Assembly (NCBI GenBank): GCA_963556495.2
Contig: OY747712.1
Span: 18,744,235-18,808,234, forward strand
Direction: 5' to 3'
From: Valencia hispanica
Lineage: Eukaryota > Chordata > Actinopteri > Cyprinodontiformes > Valenciidae
Length of the DNA: 64,000 bases
Positions 34,253 through 43,162 of the stretch are shown here, in pieces. The notes under the pieces are model-generated. The model saw only the letters and a list, made by a program, of their open reading frames with translations. It was not told where the DNA came from and ran no database searches. Made by a program: the position numbers and the translations under genes. Positions within the stretch are counted from its first letter, which is position 1; every line of letters starts with the position of its first letter.

Positions 34253-37200
34253 TCATGAAAGGACGCTGGACACTTGCTTCCTGTGTGGATCATTTTGATC
34301 CTTATAGCCCTGGTTTTCGATCCATTGTGTGACTGTTGTAAGATGTTCATTTGTCATGACACCCTCGCCTTGTAGCAGATTGTACCATTTCTGTACCATC
34401 TGTGTACTGAATTGCTGGAAACTTTTTTCAAATATGGCAGTCCGTGTTTTACTCTTCTTGTTTTGAACATTCTCGGTGTTACTTAGCTGGCATCTGACCA
34501 TTGCACTGAACGTCATCAGTTTAAAGGTTCCAACAATATCATCTTTGCTTATCATGGTAGCTAAGCTTGATTTCAAAGCTTTTGGCTCTGGAGAGGAAAT
34601 ATCATCAATTACATCTTTAAGGTTGCGATCAGTTGGTAGTTTCAGGCCTTCATCTTTCTTCATACCAGATGTTTTGCTGGGATCTGATACAGGTAAATAT
34701 TTTCTCACTTGCAGCATTGCCATAGCCAATTTGCTGTTCTGGTTTAGTTGCTTAGCTTCCACTATGGTACTGTTCGTAGGCTGCTGATCTGCATTGACTT
34801 TTTTTTCCACTGCTGGAATGGCCACTTTTTTAAAATATCCTTTGTATTGTTCAAACTTTCCAGTTATTTTCTGCAGCAGGGTTTTGTTTTCTTTTATAAT
34901 TCTTTCTGGTCTGCCTGCCTCCGCCATGTACCAGTCTCCTCCTCTGATTGTTTCAGTCAACTCTTTGCGCTTTATGAAAGGTTCCCACTGGCCTGGTTGT
35001 TTAAGGAGAGTCTTGGCCTCTACAGATCTCAGACGGCTTGCCTCTGAAGCAATCTCTGATTCACTGGCTTTGGGTTTCATGCCTCGGGCCAAAGCATGAA
35101 AAAGAGAACTCTTGTGTTTGCTGTCTATGCTCACTGTCTTATTGTTGATGAACACATCATAATGACCATTAGGATTTTGGGTGCTCTTTGGTCTGTAGAT
35201 CAAAGTCACTGTTTCACTGGCAGTTTTAGTGCTTGGACTCACCTCTTGCATTTTGGTGAGTTTGCCATGTTTGCTTTCTGTAAGAATGACAACTCTAGTC
35301 CCAGTGGCCTCTGACAGGACTCTGATATCGAGAAGAGTACCAGCAGTGTTGCTGTCCTTAATCTTTTCAGCATGTGATCTTGAGAGTCGACCAGCATTAG
35401 CTGCAGCTTTGGCATTTGGATTTACTGGCATGTTTTCTATGTAGTTGTTGTGCTGTCCAGCTTTAAGTTTTTCCTCTGTCCTCTCACTCTTTAAGCCAGA
35501 TCTGACATGTCGCCTAATGGCATTGTGTGCTTCGTTTTGTGCACGAGAAACAATGTGACTGAAAAACTTCTGATAAAACACCTCCACCAACGCATCAGCC
35601 AATAATGTGCTGAGGGTGTTGGCCAGGTCTTGCTTAAAGTTTTTCAGCATGTCAGTATCTGAGAAGGTTAGCTCATTTCGCTTCACTTTAGAAGCTTTTC
35701 CTTCGCTAAAAGTTTTCAGTTCTTTCTCAAAGTTTGAGAAGAACTTGCTGGAGAGGGTGAGTACTTCACCAATGGCATCTCCTGCCAGAATAGCATAGTG
35801 AGTAGTTTGGATAGCTATCAAAACTGCGCGTGTTTTTCCTTTTGTCCCTTCTGTAGCACTGTCAAGCACTTTGATGATTGATGAATTAAGCTTGTTCTGC
35901 CAACTAAGGTCTGCATATAATGGCTGTAATGCAGAATTTCCCAACTTTTTATAAATGGAGAGGAGGTCTTTCTTTCTGCTGTCGTTTTCCAGGACATCAC
36001 GCAGTTGGTCATTATATATAAGGTCAAAGAGGATAACATTATCCACCAATGTAGCCAAGGGTTCTTTTTCCAGGTTGCCTTTCATATCATTAACAACTCC
36101 CTTTGTCACCTCTTTTTTTATGCCTTCTAATATTTGTTTAAGTAATTCCTCTTCTGCTTTCTGAAGTCCGTAAACCAACGTTTCCTCCACAATCGTTTTG
36201 GCTACATGTTTTACAGCATTCTTCATGTTTGTCTTTGTGACAGTGCTTAAACTCTTTTTAGCCTGTTTGGAGAGAAACTTAGGCAATGACTTCAGTTTTT
36301 TACCTAGAGCTTTAAATCCTGCTTTGGCAGCTTTGAATCCCTTTGAAATTAGTTTTCCAACTCCAAATGATATGATAGAAACACCAATGGAAATGGCTTT
36401 TCCTATAGCCCATTCTTTCCAGCTGAACTCCCCTGTCACCATGGCTGTAATACCTTCAATACAGTCTGATATTCCTTCAGTTATGAGTCCCATTCCGATT
36501 TGAGCCAAAGTACCAACTGTGAATACAGTGAGTAATGCTCCTGCAATAATTTGCAAAACTCCAAGCAAGAAAACCAGTAGACCTTCCCATGGGAAGCGAG
36601 GCTTCTCCTCAACAGAGAATACATATTTTAGACCGCGACTGTAAAGGTTATCAGCTTCCATTTGGAGCTCTTCATCTGCATCTGACACCAACGAGAAAAC
36701 AGGGGATTTTTTGGCTATTGCATCCCTCCCCTTTCCTTTGATTTCATCAAGCTTTTGTATGGCCTCAGTCATGTTTTTATCAAAGAACCTGTACATGGTG
36801 CACTTGGTTGTTAACTGTTTCTCAAGGCTGGATGGCTCACCTTTGCCTGAGTCCACACTGACCATTTTTATGAACTGCAAACAGACCATGCTTTCTTCGC
36901 ACAGACACTTTAGGGACTCCTGGGCCTTTTGAAGATCTTCCTTAGCTTTTGTGAGGTAATCTCCATTCGACAGTTTTATAGTGCAGTATGCGTGACTGTA
37001 AAAACCGATGGCTGCCCAATCTCCATCTTGATTCATGGCTTTTTCAAACAGCCTGGCACCTTGTTCCCATTTTTTGTCATCCAGAAAAATATTTCCAAAA
37101 TTGATGTAGTGATAAATGCTCGAAGACGGTGAAGTTTGAGAGGAAGACTGTTGTCTTGCCACAGCTAAATCCTTTTTCAGACTTTGCTGAAGTTCACTTT

Positions 37201-40200
37201 TTTTCCGCTGGTCAATGTCTTCTGACTTAATTTGCAGCCAGATCCCCCAGAATTCATTCATGATGGCAACAATCACTTTTCTGTCATCTCCATCTGTTTT
37301 TTTGTAAATATCATGAAGAGTATCACAGTACTCTGAAAACAGCTCCTCACGCAAATTCATCTCAGAAACATCATCCATCATAGAACTTATTTTTTCTGCA
37401 GCAAGTCTGTCCCTTGTCGTTTTGGCTTCTTCCAGAGACGTCGCTGACCTGAAATCATGCTGCAGGTGTTGAGTGCACATGATGATCTGAGCAGATCCAG
37501 GTTTACCTTTGCGTGCTGTCCGACCAAAAGCTTGGAGCTCTACTCTGGTGTTTTCAGAAAGGAAGGAGAGAATAACAAAGAGTCCTCCATTTTTGTTCAC
37601 CTGTTTGGACACTTTAATGTCCGTGCCACGCCCAGCAAGGTTTGTAGCAACAATAACATCTCCCGGAACCAGCTCCTTTTCTATTTTACTCAAACTTTCC
37701 TTGTCACTGCGACTGTAGAGGATGATGTCACCTGGGATGCTGCTTTTCAGTTCTTCGTAGATTTCTTTGGCTAGGTTGATAGTTTCACAGATCACAAGGG
37801 CGGCTCTTCCTTCTCTGTATGAATTTGAGGAGATTTGAGACAGTACAACCCCTTTTATTTCAGATTTCCACTCCTTAGAAGTTGTTTTCAGAGTTCCTTT
37901 GACCTCATATAGTTTCTTCCTGTTGAATGTTGGTATTCTGCATGCCGACAGACTTCGATATAGATCCTGCAGAAACAGAATATCCTTGTCACTGCCAAGT
38001 GTTCCAGTTGTCCCATATATCTTTCCCTGGTACTTTTGAAAGAAGGAGATGTTAGAAACGTAGTTTGTCACTGCTGAAATTGTGCTGAGTTTGACTTGAT
38101 GTTTAATCTCCACAAACTGCTGCAGGCCATCACCCCATTTCTTATTCTGTTCAATAATACCAGTGGATCTGAAGTCTACTGGACAGATATTGTGATGTTC
38201 TACCACATAGTCCCGTCCTTCCCTCAGCTGCTTTGCCAGAAAGGCATTTTCCACCCACAAAGACATTTTGGTCCCAATGAGAGTCCTCAAGAATCCAGGA
38301 ATGCTGACTTTGTCTGTGCTGTTTGTGCATGGAGTGTACTGAATCTTCTCTGAGATTAACTCTGCAATGGGGTTGATTAGAACTTCTTCTGAGTCATAGA
38401 GAGGACAACATAAGCCTTCATCCAAGATTAGAAACTTTAGGTCTGGAATTTGATTTGTGTTGTACGGAGTGAGTTTTCTTGGACATAGCACTCCTTCATC
38501 ATTTAATGTATAAACTGTGAAACCATAGGGGACATAGTCCTCCATTTCTTCAAAAAATCTTATAGCAGCATCCTGACTCACAACTTTCAGCTTTTTAAGG
38601 ATATCATTCTTGTCACCCGTATGGATGTCCTCTGTAAAGCCCTGTGGCACAGTGTTGGTTTCTTCTGCAATACGTAAAATGTCAAGTGGGTCTTCGATAT
38701 CAGTGTCTTCTGTGTTTATTGAATCAAAGATGGCCCTAAAGAATGAAGCAGGTGGACCCTGGACAAATGTCTGGTGTCCTGAAGATAGGAAGCCATACTG
38801 TTGGATGTGCCCCCAGATCATCGCCAGAATAGTGTTTATGTGTTCCATGGAGACCATGGGGCTGGACAGGTAGGTCAACTGCACTCCTTGATCCAGCAGC
38901 AGAGAATCTACTTCATCAATAATGATGCATTGGTAGCTACGATTAGGCCTAACATCTTTCATCTCAAATATCTGCCGAAGGTGATCAGCAGCAAAGGCTT
39001 CAATTGTTCCATAGATGACGTCCTTCTGGTAACAATCCTTTCGACTGCTGTCATCAGTTTTATTTGTGTTTGTGTCAACTGTAATGCCAAAGTACTTGTA
39101 GAAGTTGTCCCATTCTGCTGCATCTCTTTGACATAAAACCGAAGAGCTGGACACCACATCTACTTTTTCACCTCTAAACACACGGAATGCTGCAAACATT
39201 GCTATGACACAAGACTTTCCCTCTCCAGTTCCCATTTCCAGGAGCTTCCCAGAGTTGGACAAGGCCAAGAGGCACCAGCTTATCATCTGATTGATTCTAG
39301 GCCACCACTTTTCGTGAGCTATTTTCAGGTTAACTGCATTGCACAAGATTGCCAAGACCTCCTGAAGATCGTCCGTCTCCATGCTGTGAGAGAGTGTTTT
39401 AGCCTTTTTTATGTCATTGTATTTCTTAATTTCACCAGTTTCTATCAGCTTGGTCACATGAGAAACTATATTGTAGGATTTGTTCAGTGTTTCTTCATCA
39501 ATGTCTTTCATCTGTCTTATTTCATCAAAAAGGGTGTCAGTGCTTTTGATTTTTTCTTCACCAAGGCTTTTTTCTAAATGCTCAATCAGATTCTCTGTTT
39601 TATATGCCTCTAAGAGACTGAGAACAGATTGGTCCTTCTCATCTGTCCACTTGGAAGACACCCGATATGTTTCCATTAAATGTAAAATCTTCATGATTGA
39701 AATGCAACCGTCATTATGATGGTGATCGATTAATGCTCCAAGAACATTTAGAAGCTCGAGTGTTGACCAAAGGGTTTTATCTTTAAGATTTAAAACCATT
39801 TGGAAAATTTCTGTGGTTTGTTTATTTGAGGCTCTAATTTGCTCTGAAGATGCCAAAATACTCTCCAAACACCATTTTTCAGCAGTAGAAGTCATGCTTT
39901 TTTCAGCTTCATTTTCACTGGTAATCACTTTCAAGAGCCTCTCAAGAAAAGTCAGACTGAACATCTCTTTAGGAAGAAGTTCCTTTCCGCTAATCTTTTT
40001 AAGAATTTTGGTGACTTTTGATTCAATGCTTGTACTTTCTTTTAAATTTGACTGTAGAACTTGAAAAACAGCCTTGATGAACCTCTCTCTCTGTTCAATA
40101 TCTTCTGTGTGGAATTTTCCCACAAGGTTTTGCAGGACTTCTGCAGCACAACCAAGGGAATCACTATCCTTAAGCCTTGGCAGATCAAGAGTTTGTGATG

Positions 40201-42283
40201 CAATAAGACATTTTTCTTCAATGATAAACCCTCGTATGAAACTAGGGATCTTTGTTTCAATCATCTCTCTCCAGTACAGAAAGTAGTCTGACACAAAGTC
40301 TTCAAGTGTACCATAGACGACATCGGCCTCATAGACACTCATAAAAGATGAATCAGTTTGTTTCCTGATGTTTGTTCTGACTGATATTCCAAGGCTCTGG
40401 TAGAAATCAGACCATTCATTAGTTTGAGCTTCAGTTTCACTGTCAGAGTTCAGCATAATATCCATTTTGCTCCCCATATAGAATTGTGTTGCAGAAAACA
40501 TGGCAATGACACATGGGTCTTCAGAAGAAACCAGTTTTGGTACTTCTGTCTTCCCAGTTGGCACAAGCACACACCACTGCACCATGTGTTTCACTGTGGG
40601 CCACCAGCCTTTTGTGTCAAAAACTGCTTTGCAGAGCTGAGAAAGACAGCTCAGTAAATTATGTGTGTCAAAAGCCTCAGATTTTAAAGATCCTTCAGGG
40701 GCATTTTCTGAAAACTGGAAAACACCAGTGATGGTGGTTTTTATTTCTTTTATCCTGGAATCATCCAGCTTTTGTGACATTTTTACCTCTGCCAGAGCTG
40801 CATCTAGACTACTTTCATCTTTCTTTTTGAGAATCTTATGGAAATCCTGATAGAAACTTTTTGAATCAGCATTGTCAAGAGCCTGAATGAGAGGGCATCC
40901 AGAATCGTCGGTCCAGCTCGGTGAAATGTCATACACCTCTACCAATTTGAGGACTTTTGCTATTGAAACATCATCTGCACATTTTAATGACATTGCTTTA
41001 AGAAGATTCACTGCCTCCATGGGTGTCCATTGGTCTATTTCTACAAGTTCAAGGATCATCTCAGTTGATGCACTGTGGCTTTCTTTACCATTCAGATTGA
41101 CAAGAGTGGACATTAGAAGTTTCAAACTGTGGATTTCCATTTTTAAAATAAAAATAGAGGCCTTGCCAACTGCACTATGCATTGATGAAATGAGGGTGCT
41201 CAGGAACCCAACAGGAAAAAGTTCCTCCACTGTGAGTTCTTCCTTAGCCCATTGTTTTGCTATAATGACTGCATCAGCATCAGAACAGTCCTTTTCATTG
41301 ATGTAGTGCATCAGAGTAAGATACAGGGATTGAGTCAACTCAAGACTCTCAGAAATACTACACACTGATTGACTAATGGACTCAACCAAGGTCTGCAAAT
41401 GATTTGAGATATTTTCTCGAGAAACTTCTTCTGGTATCTCCGCAGACAGTGCAGACAGCTCTGTGATGTAAACCTGAGTGTGCTGCAGAGTGCTGCCGGA
41501 TGGGGGATCATTTATCCATTCATCAAACAGGAGTTTGTCCAGAGCTGACAGGATCTTCCCCAGTAGATCAGCTTTTGGAGCTTTGAGATTTAGATCTGAA
41601 GCTTCAATGTTACATTTCAAAGAAAGGATTTCTAAAAACTCATCTTTCCCACTGTAAGATTTATAATCAGCCTCAAATTCATCCAAATGCCCAATCAGAA
41701 CATTATGTTTGGACTGATATTCTTGTCTACTTCTCTGTTGTTTTTCATACTGCTCTTTAGCGCGTTCCTTTGAGTCCTTTATTCTTTGACTCAGCTCCTC
41801 TTTCTTTCTCTCCTCCTCTCTCCTTTGTTGTTCTTCTTGTCTTCTTCTCTCCTCTTCCATCTTTTTTCTCTCTTCCTCTGTCCTTTGTTGCTCCTCTCTC
41901 CTCCTCTCTTCCTCTTTTCTCTTTTGCTCCTCTTCTTTTCTTCTCTCTTCCTCTTTCCTTTTCCTTTCCTCCTCTCTCCTACATTCCTCTTCTCTTCTCC
42001 TCTCTTCCTCCCTCCTTCTTTCTTCCTCCCTCCTTCTTTTCTCTTCCTCTTCCCTCCTACGTTCTGCATCTCTGATTGGCTTATAAAAGCAATCAGGGCA
42101 ATGATATTGGTCATTATAACCAACTGGTCTGTAGTATTCCCCTCCATTAAACACGTGGACATGCTGCCCATGTATGACATCTTGTCTTAAATTATCAAAG
42201 GACCAACATGGAGGCAAGACTCTAGAACACTTACAGCACCTCAGCCTGTCGCCCATGTTCGCTTCTGATGGTACGTTTCCCAT
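34253..42283 (-). CDS. Giant SecA-like ATPase with degenerate tandem motor and OTU-like C-terminus
   Basis: A 2,676-residue open frame in one exon. The start is ATG at 42283-42281, with A at -3 and G at +4, 57 bases inside a splice-acceptor-bounded exon. Residues 1-6 read MGNVPS, fitting N-myristoylation. Cys pairs at 16/19 and 62/65 suggest a zinc-binding module, followed by a Glu/Arg-rich coiled coil (about 72-195). A helical module plus SecA-like half-motor occurs twice: copy 1 (about 370-790) is degenerate (SSEDP at 586-590; IIEE at 687-690); copy 2 has MGTGEGKS (1017-1024), IIIDEVDSLLLD (DEVD 1123-1126), GTTGTLG (1424-1430), ATNLAGRGTD (1546-1555) and GRTARKG (1587-1593). The 100-residue Walker A to B spacing matches SecA. 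Then come a TPR-like segment (about 1725-1790), hydrophobic helices (1900-1970) and an OTU-like region (about 2300-2450). SecA drives polypeptide translocation in bacteria and plastids; the role here is unknown. The family is firm from motifs; partners and localisation are inference. Confidence 0.9.
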   Translation of the reverse strand: MGNVPSEANMGDRLRCCKCSRVLPPCWSFDNLRQDVIHGQHVHVFNGGEYYRPVGYNDQYHCPDCFYKPIRDAERRREEEEKRRREEERRREEERRREEECRREEERKRKEEERRKEEEQKRKEEERRREEQQRTEEERKKMEEERRRQEEQQRREEERKKEELSQRIKDSKERAKEQYEKQQRSRQEYQSKHNVLIGHLDEFEADYKSYSGKDEFLEILSLKCNIEASDLNLKAPKADLLGKILSALDKLLFDEWINDPPSGSTLQHTQVYITELSALSAEIPEEVSRENISNHLQTLVESISQSVCSISESLELTQSLYLTLMHYINEKDCSDADAVIIAKQWAKEELTVEELFPVGFLSTLISSMHSAVGKASIFILKMEIHSLKLLMSTLVNLNGKESHSASTEMILELVEIDQWTPMEAVNLLKAMSLKCADDVSIAKVLKLVEVYDISPSWTDDSGCPLIQALDNADSKSFYQDFHKILKKKDESSLDAALAEVKMSQKLDDSRIKEIKTTITGVFQFSENAPEGSLKSEAFDTHNLLSCLSQLCKAVFDTKGWWPTVKHMVQWCVLVPTGKTEVPKLVSSEDPCVIAMFSATQFYMGSKMDIMLNSDSETEAQTNEWSDFYQSLGISVRTNIRKQTDSSFMSVYEADVVYGTLEDFVSDYFLYWREMIETKIPSFIRGFIIEEKCLIASQTLDLPRLKDSDSLGCAAEVLQNLVGKFHTEDIEQRERFIKAVFQVLQSNLKESTSIESKVTKILKKISGKELLPKEMFSLTFLERLLKVITSENEAEKSMTSTAEKWCLESILASSEQIRASNKQTTEIFQMVLNLKDKTLWSTLELLNVLGALIDHHHNDGCISIMKILHLMETYRVSSKWTDEKDQSVLSLLEAYKTENLIEHLEKSLGEEKIKSTDTLFDEIRQMKDIDEETLNKSYNIVSHVTKLIETGEIKKYNDIKKAKTLSHSMETDDLQEVLAILCNAVNLKIAHEKWWPRINQMISWCLLALSNSGKLLEMGTGEGKSCVIAMFAAFRVFRGEKVDVVSSSSVLCQRDAAEWDNFYKYFGITVDTNTNKTDDSSRKDCYQKDVIYGTIEAFAADHLRQIFEMKDVRPNRSYQCIIIDEVDSLLLDQGVQLTYLSSPMVSMEHINTILAMIWGHIQQYGFLSSGHQTFVQGPPASFFRAIFDSINTEDTDIEDPLDILRIAEETNTVPQGFTEDIHTGDKNDILKKLKVVSQDAAIRFFEEMEDYVPYGFTVYTLNDEGVLCPRKLTPYNTNQIPDLKFLILDEGLCCPLYDSEEVLINPIAELISEKIQYTPCTNSTDKVSIPGFLRTLIGTKMSLWVENAFLAKQLREGRDYVVEHHNICPVDFRSTGIIEQNKKWGDGLQQFVEIKHQVKLSTISAVTNYVSNISFFQKYQGKIYGTTGTLGSDKDILFLQDLYRSLSACRIPTFNRKKLYEVKGTLKTTSKEWKSEIKGVVLSQISSNSYREGRAALVICETINLAKEIYEELKSSIPGDIILYSRSDKESLSKIEKELVPGDVIVATNLAGRGTDIKVSKQVNKNGGLFVILSFLSENTRVELQAFGRTARKGKPGSAQIIMCTQHLQHDFRSATSLEEAKTTRDRLAAEKISSMMDDVSEMNLREELFSEYCDTLHDIYKKTDGDDRKVIVAIMNEFWGIWLQIKSEDIDQRKKSELQQSLKKDLAVARQQSSSQTSPSSSIYHYINFGNIFLDDKKWEQGARLFEKAMNQDGDWAAIGFYSHAYCTIKLSNGDYLTKAKEDLQKAQESLKCLCEESMVCLQFIKMVSVDSGKGEPSSLEKQLTTKCTMYRFFDKNMTEAIQKLDEIKGKGRDAIAKKSPVFSLVSDADEELQMEADNLYSRGLKYVFSVEEKPRFPWEGLLVFLLGVLQIIAGALLTVFTVGTLAQIGMGLITEGISDCIEGITAMVTGEFSWKEWAIGKAISIGVSIISFGVGKLISKGFKAAKAGFKALGKKLKSLPKFLSKQAKKSLSTVTKTNMKNAVKHVAKTIVEETLVYGLQKAEEELLKQILEGIKKEVTKGVVNDMKGNLEKEPLATLVDNVILFDLIYNDQLRDVLENDSRKKDLLSIYKKLGNSALQPLYADLSWQNKLNSSIIKVLDSATEGTKGKTRAVLIAIQTTHYAILAGDAIGEVLTLSSKFFSNFEKELKTFSEGKASKVKRNELTFSDTDMLKNFKQDLANTLSTLLADALVEVFYQKFFSHIVSRAQNEAHNAIRRHVRSGLKSERTEEKLKAGQHNNYIENMPVNPNAKAAANAGRLSRSHAEKIKDSNTAGTLLDIRVLSEATGTRVVILTESKHGKLTKMQEVSPSTKTASETVTLIYRPKSTQNPNGHYDVFINNKTVSIDSKHKSSLFHALARGMKPKASESEIASEASRLRSVEAKTLLKQPGQWEPFIKRKELTETIRGGDWYMAEAGRPERIIKENKTLLQKITGKFEQYKGYFKKVAIPAVEKKVNADQQPTNSTIVEAKQLNQNSKLAMAMLQVRKYLPVSDPSKTSGMKKDEGLKLPTDRNLKDVIDDISSPEPKALKSSLATMISKDDIVGTFKLMTFSAMVRCQLSNTENVQNKKSKTRTAIFEKSFQQFSTQMVQKWYNLLQGEGVMTNEHLTTVTQWIENQGYKDQNDPHRKQVSSVLS
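35020..35385 (-). other. OTU-like C-terminal region of the SecA-like protein
   Basis: Residues about 2300-2420. The stretch RVVILTESKHGKL followed by VTLIYRP and GHYDVFIN (His at 2374) resembles the last strands of OTU cysteine peptidases, where a His followed by an aromatic residue closes the catalytic site. The segment KSSLFHALARGM (Ser 2392-2393) resembles the OTU catalytic-Cys helix but has Ser-Ser where Asn-Cys is expected. It also comes after, not before, the His segment. Either two OTU-like pieces are juxtaposed or the resemblance is partial. Peptidase activity is unlikely from these residues. Confidence 0.35.
37364..39406 (-). other. SecA motor core with complete ATPase motifs
   Basis: Residues about 960-1640. 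The order Walker A, DEVD Walker B, GTTGT, GRGTD and the GRTAR arginine-finger-type motif is that of SecA nucleotide-binding domains 1 and 2. The 300-residue gap between DEVD and GTTGT is larger than in bacterial SecA and holds the place of the preprotein cross-linking domain. All residues expected for ATP hydrolysis are present, so this copy is predicted active. Confidence 0.85.
40184..40666 (-). other. Degenerate SecA half-motor
   Basis: Residues about 540-700. Side by side with the active copy, WWPTVKHMVQWCVL matches WWPRINQMISWCLL, CVIAMFSATQFYMGSKMDIM matches CVIAMFAAFRVFRGEKVDVV, and DVVYGTLEDFVSDYF matches DVIYGTIEAFAADHL. The Walker A is SSEDP in place of GEGKS and the Walker B Asp is Glu 689. 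The Cys-to-acid spacing is 98 residues in both copies. It is an internal duplicate that has lost nucleotide binding, a likely pseudo-ATPase. Confidence 0.8.
41699..42070 (-). other. Glu/Arg-rich coiled coil of the SecA-like protein
   Basis: Residues about 72-195 consist of irregular repeats of EERRREEE, EEERKKEE and similar, predicted to be a long charged helix. The DNA is a purine-only strand over hundreds of bases, prone to repeat-length change, so the length may vary between individuals or paralogues. Confidence 0.8.
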
Positions 42284-42340
42284 TTTTTAAAGTAAATCTT
42301 CAACGTACACAGCAGTCAGCACATGCAACAGGTCTGGAAC

Positions 42341-42342
42341 CT
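42341..42342 (-). other. Splice acceptor upstream of the SecA-like gene
   Basis: On the minus strand TTTTTCTTGTTATCTTTCAG precedes the exon that starts at 42340; the AG is 42342-42341. The ATG lies 57 bases inside the exon. This indicates at least one 5' untranslated exon upstream and supports a transcribed eukaryotic gene rather than contamination or a processed copy. Confidence 0.6.
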
Positions 42343-42360
42343 GAAAGATAACAAGAAAAA

Positions 42361-43060
42361 CAAAACATCTTTGTTATATTTAGAAAATACATTTAGTGAT
42401 TTCGCTATTTATAAAGTTGAGATTAATTTGATACTAGCTCGCTAACATTCGTAAATGTGGCAAACAGAATTAGCAAAAACAAAAACAGCTATTTTCAAAA
42501 GATTTGGAAAGGTACTTTAAAACAAAAAGAAACTAATTTGTATCTGATACTGAAAAGCAAATTCTCACAGACTGCCTTGTTTCCTTAAATAAGCCTGTAA
42601 AATGGTACCATTTCATGCCATTGGAGATTTGTTTCTGGTTTTTACTGGTTTTTTGTAATTATCCCATTCTCAATGTACACGACTGAGCTTTAAAATAATT
42701 TCACAATAGAGCACTCTCAGAGTGCGCATTTTACTGACTGCAATTTCTATGACAGCCACATGGTGTGCTCTCTGCAGTCATCTCAGCATACTACTCAGCG
42801 CAGCTTTAAAGGTTCACCAAAAAGAATATAATGTGGCGATTTTCATGTGCCATGAAAAAGGAGCTTCACGCAATTAATGTATAATTTTACGTAACTATTT
42901 CTTGAATTCATAACTGCCGTCTGGGGTGGCAGCAGGGGTGGCAAGGCTTTCTTTATGCTACCCCATGCTCATGAGCCATCTTGATAAACATATCCACGAG
43001 CTGTTCAAACTCATAACAGCCTAATTTAACAAAGAACAATCAGATATGTTGGAACACACA
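42361..43060. other. Non-coding, upstream of the SecA-like gene
   Basis: No coding frame or repeat recognised. It should contain the first intron, and possibly the first exon and promoter, of the minus-strand gene, but I could not place them. Confidence 0.4.
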
Positions 43061-43162
43061 GAGCCATTGGGTGGCACTACCCCACATTCTAGCTCCAACA
43101 GGAGAAGAAGAGGACCAGAGCTTTAATAAGGGCTCGGGTCACCGGAGCACGCTCACTTCCGC

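Noticed and set aside
34476..41306. Many plus-strand frames of 60-140 codons
   Set aside because: They are antisense shadows of the SecA-like coding sequence, with no motifs and no splice context.
41770..42190. Plus-strand frames of 100-134 codons rich in Ser, Leu and Phe
   Set aside because: They are complements of the Glu/Arg coiled-coil codons of the minus-strand gene.
34253..42283. Bacterial contamination as the origin of the SecA-like frame
   Set aside because: It is flanked by fish transposons, has a eukaryotic splice acceptor and Kozak-like start, AT-rich vertebrate-like composition, and domains (long coiled coil, OTU-like tail) unlike any bacterial SecA.
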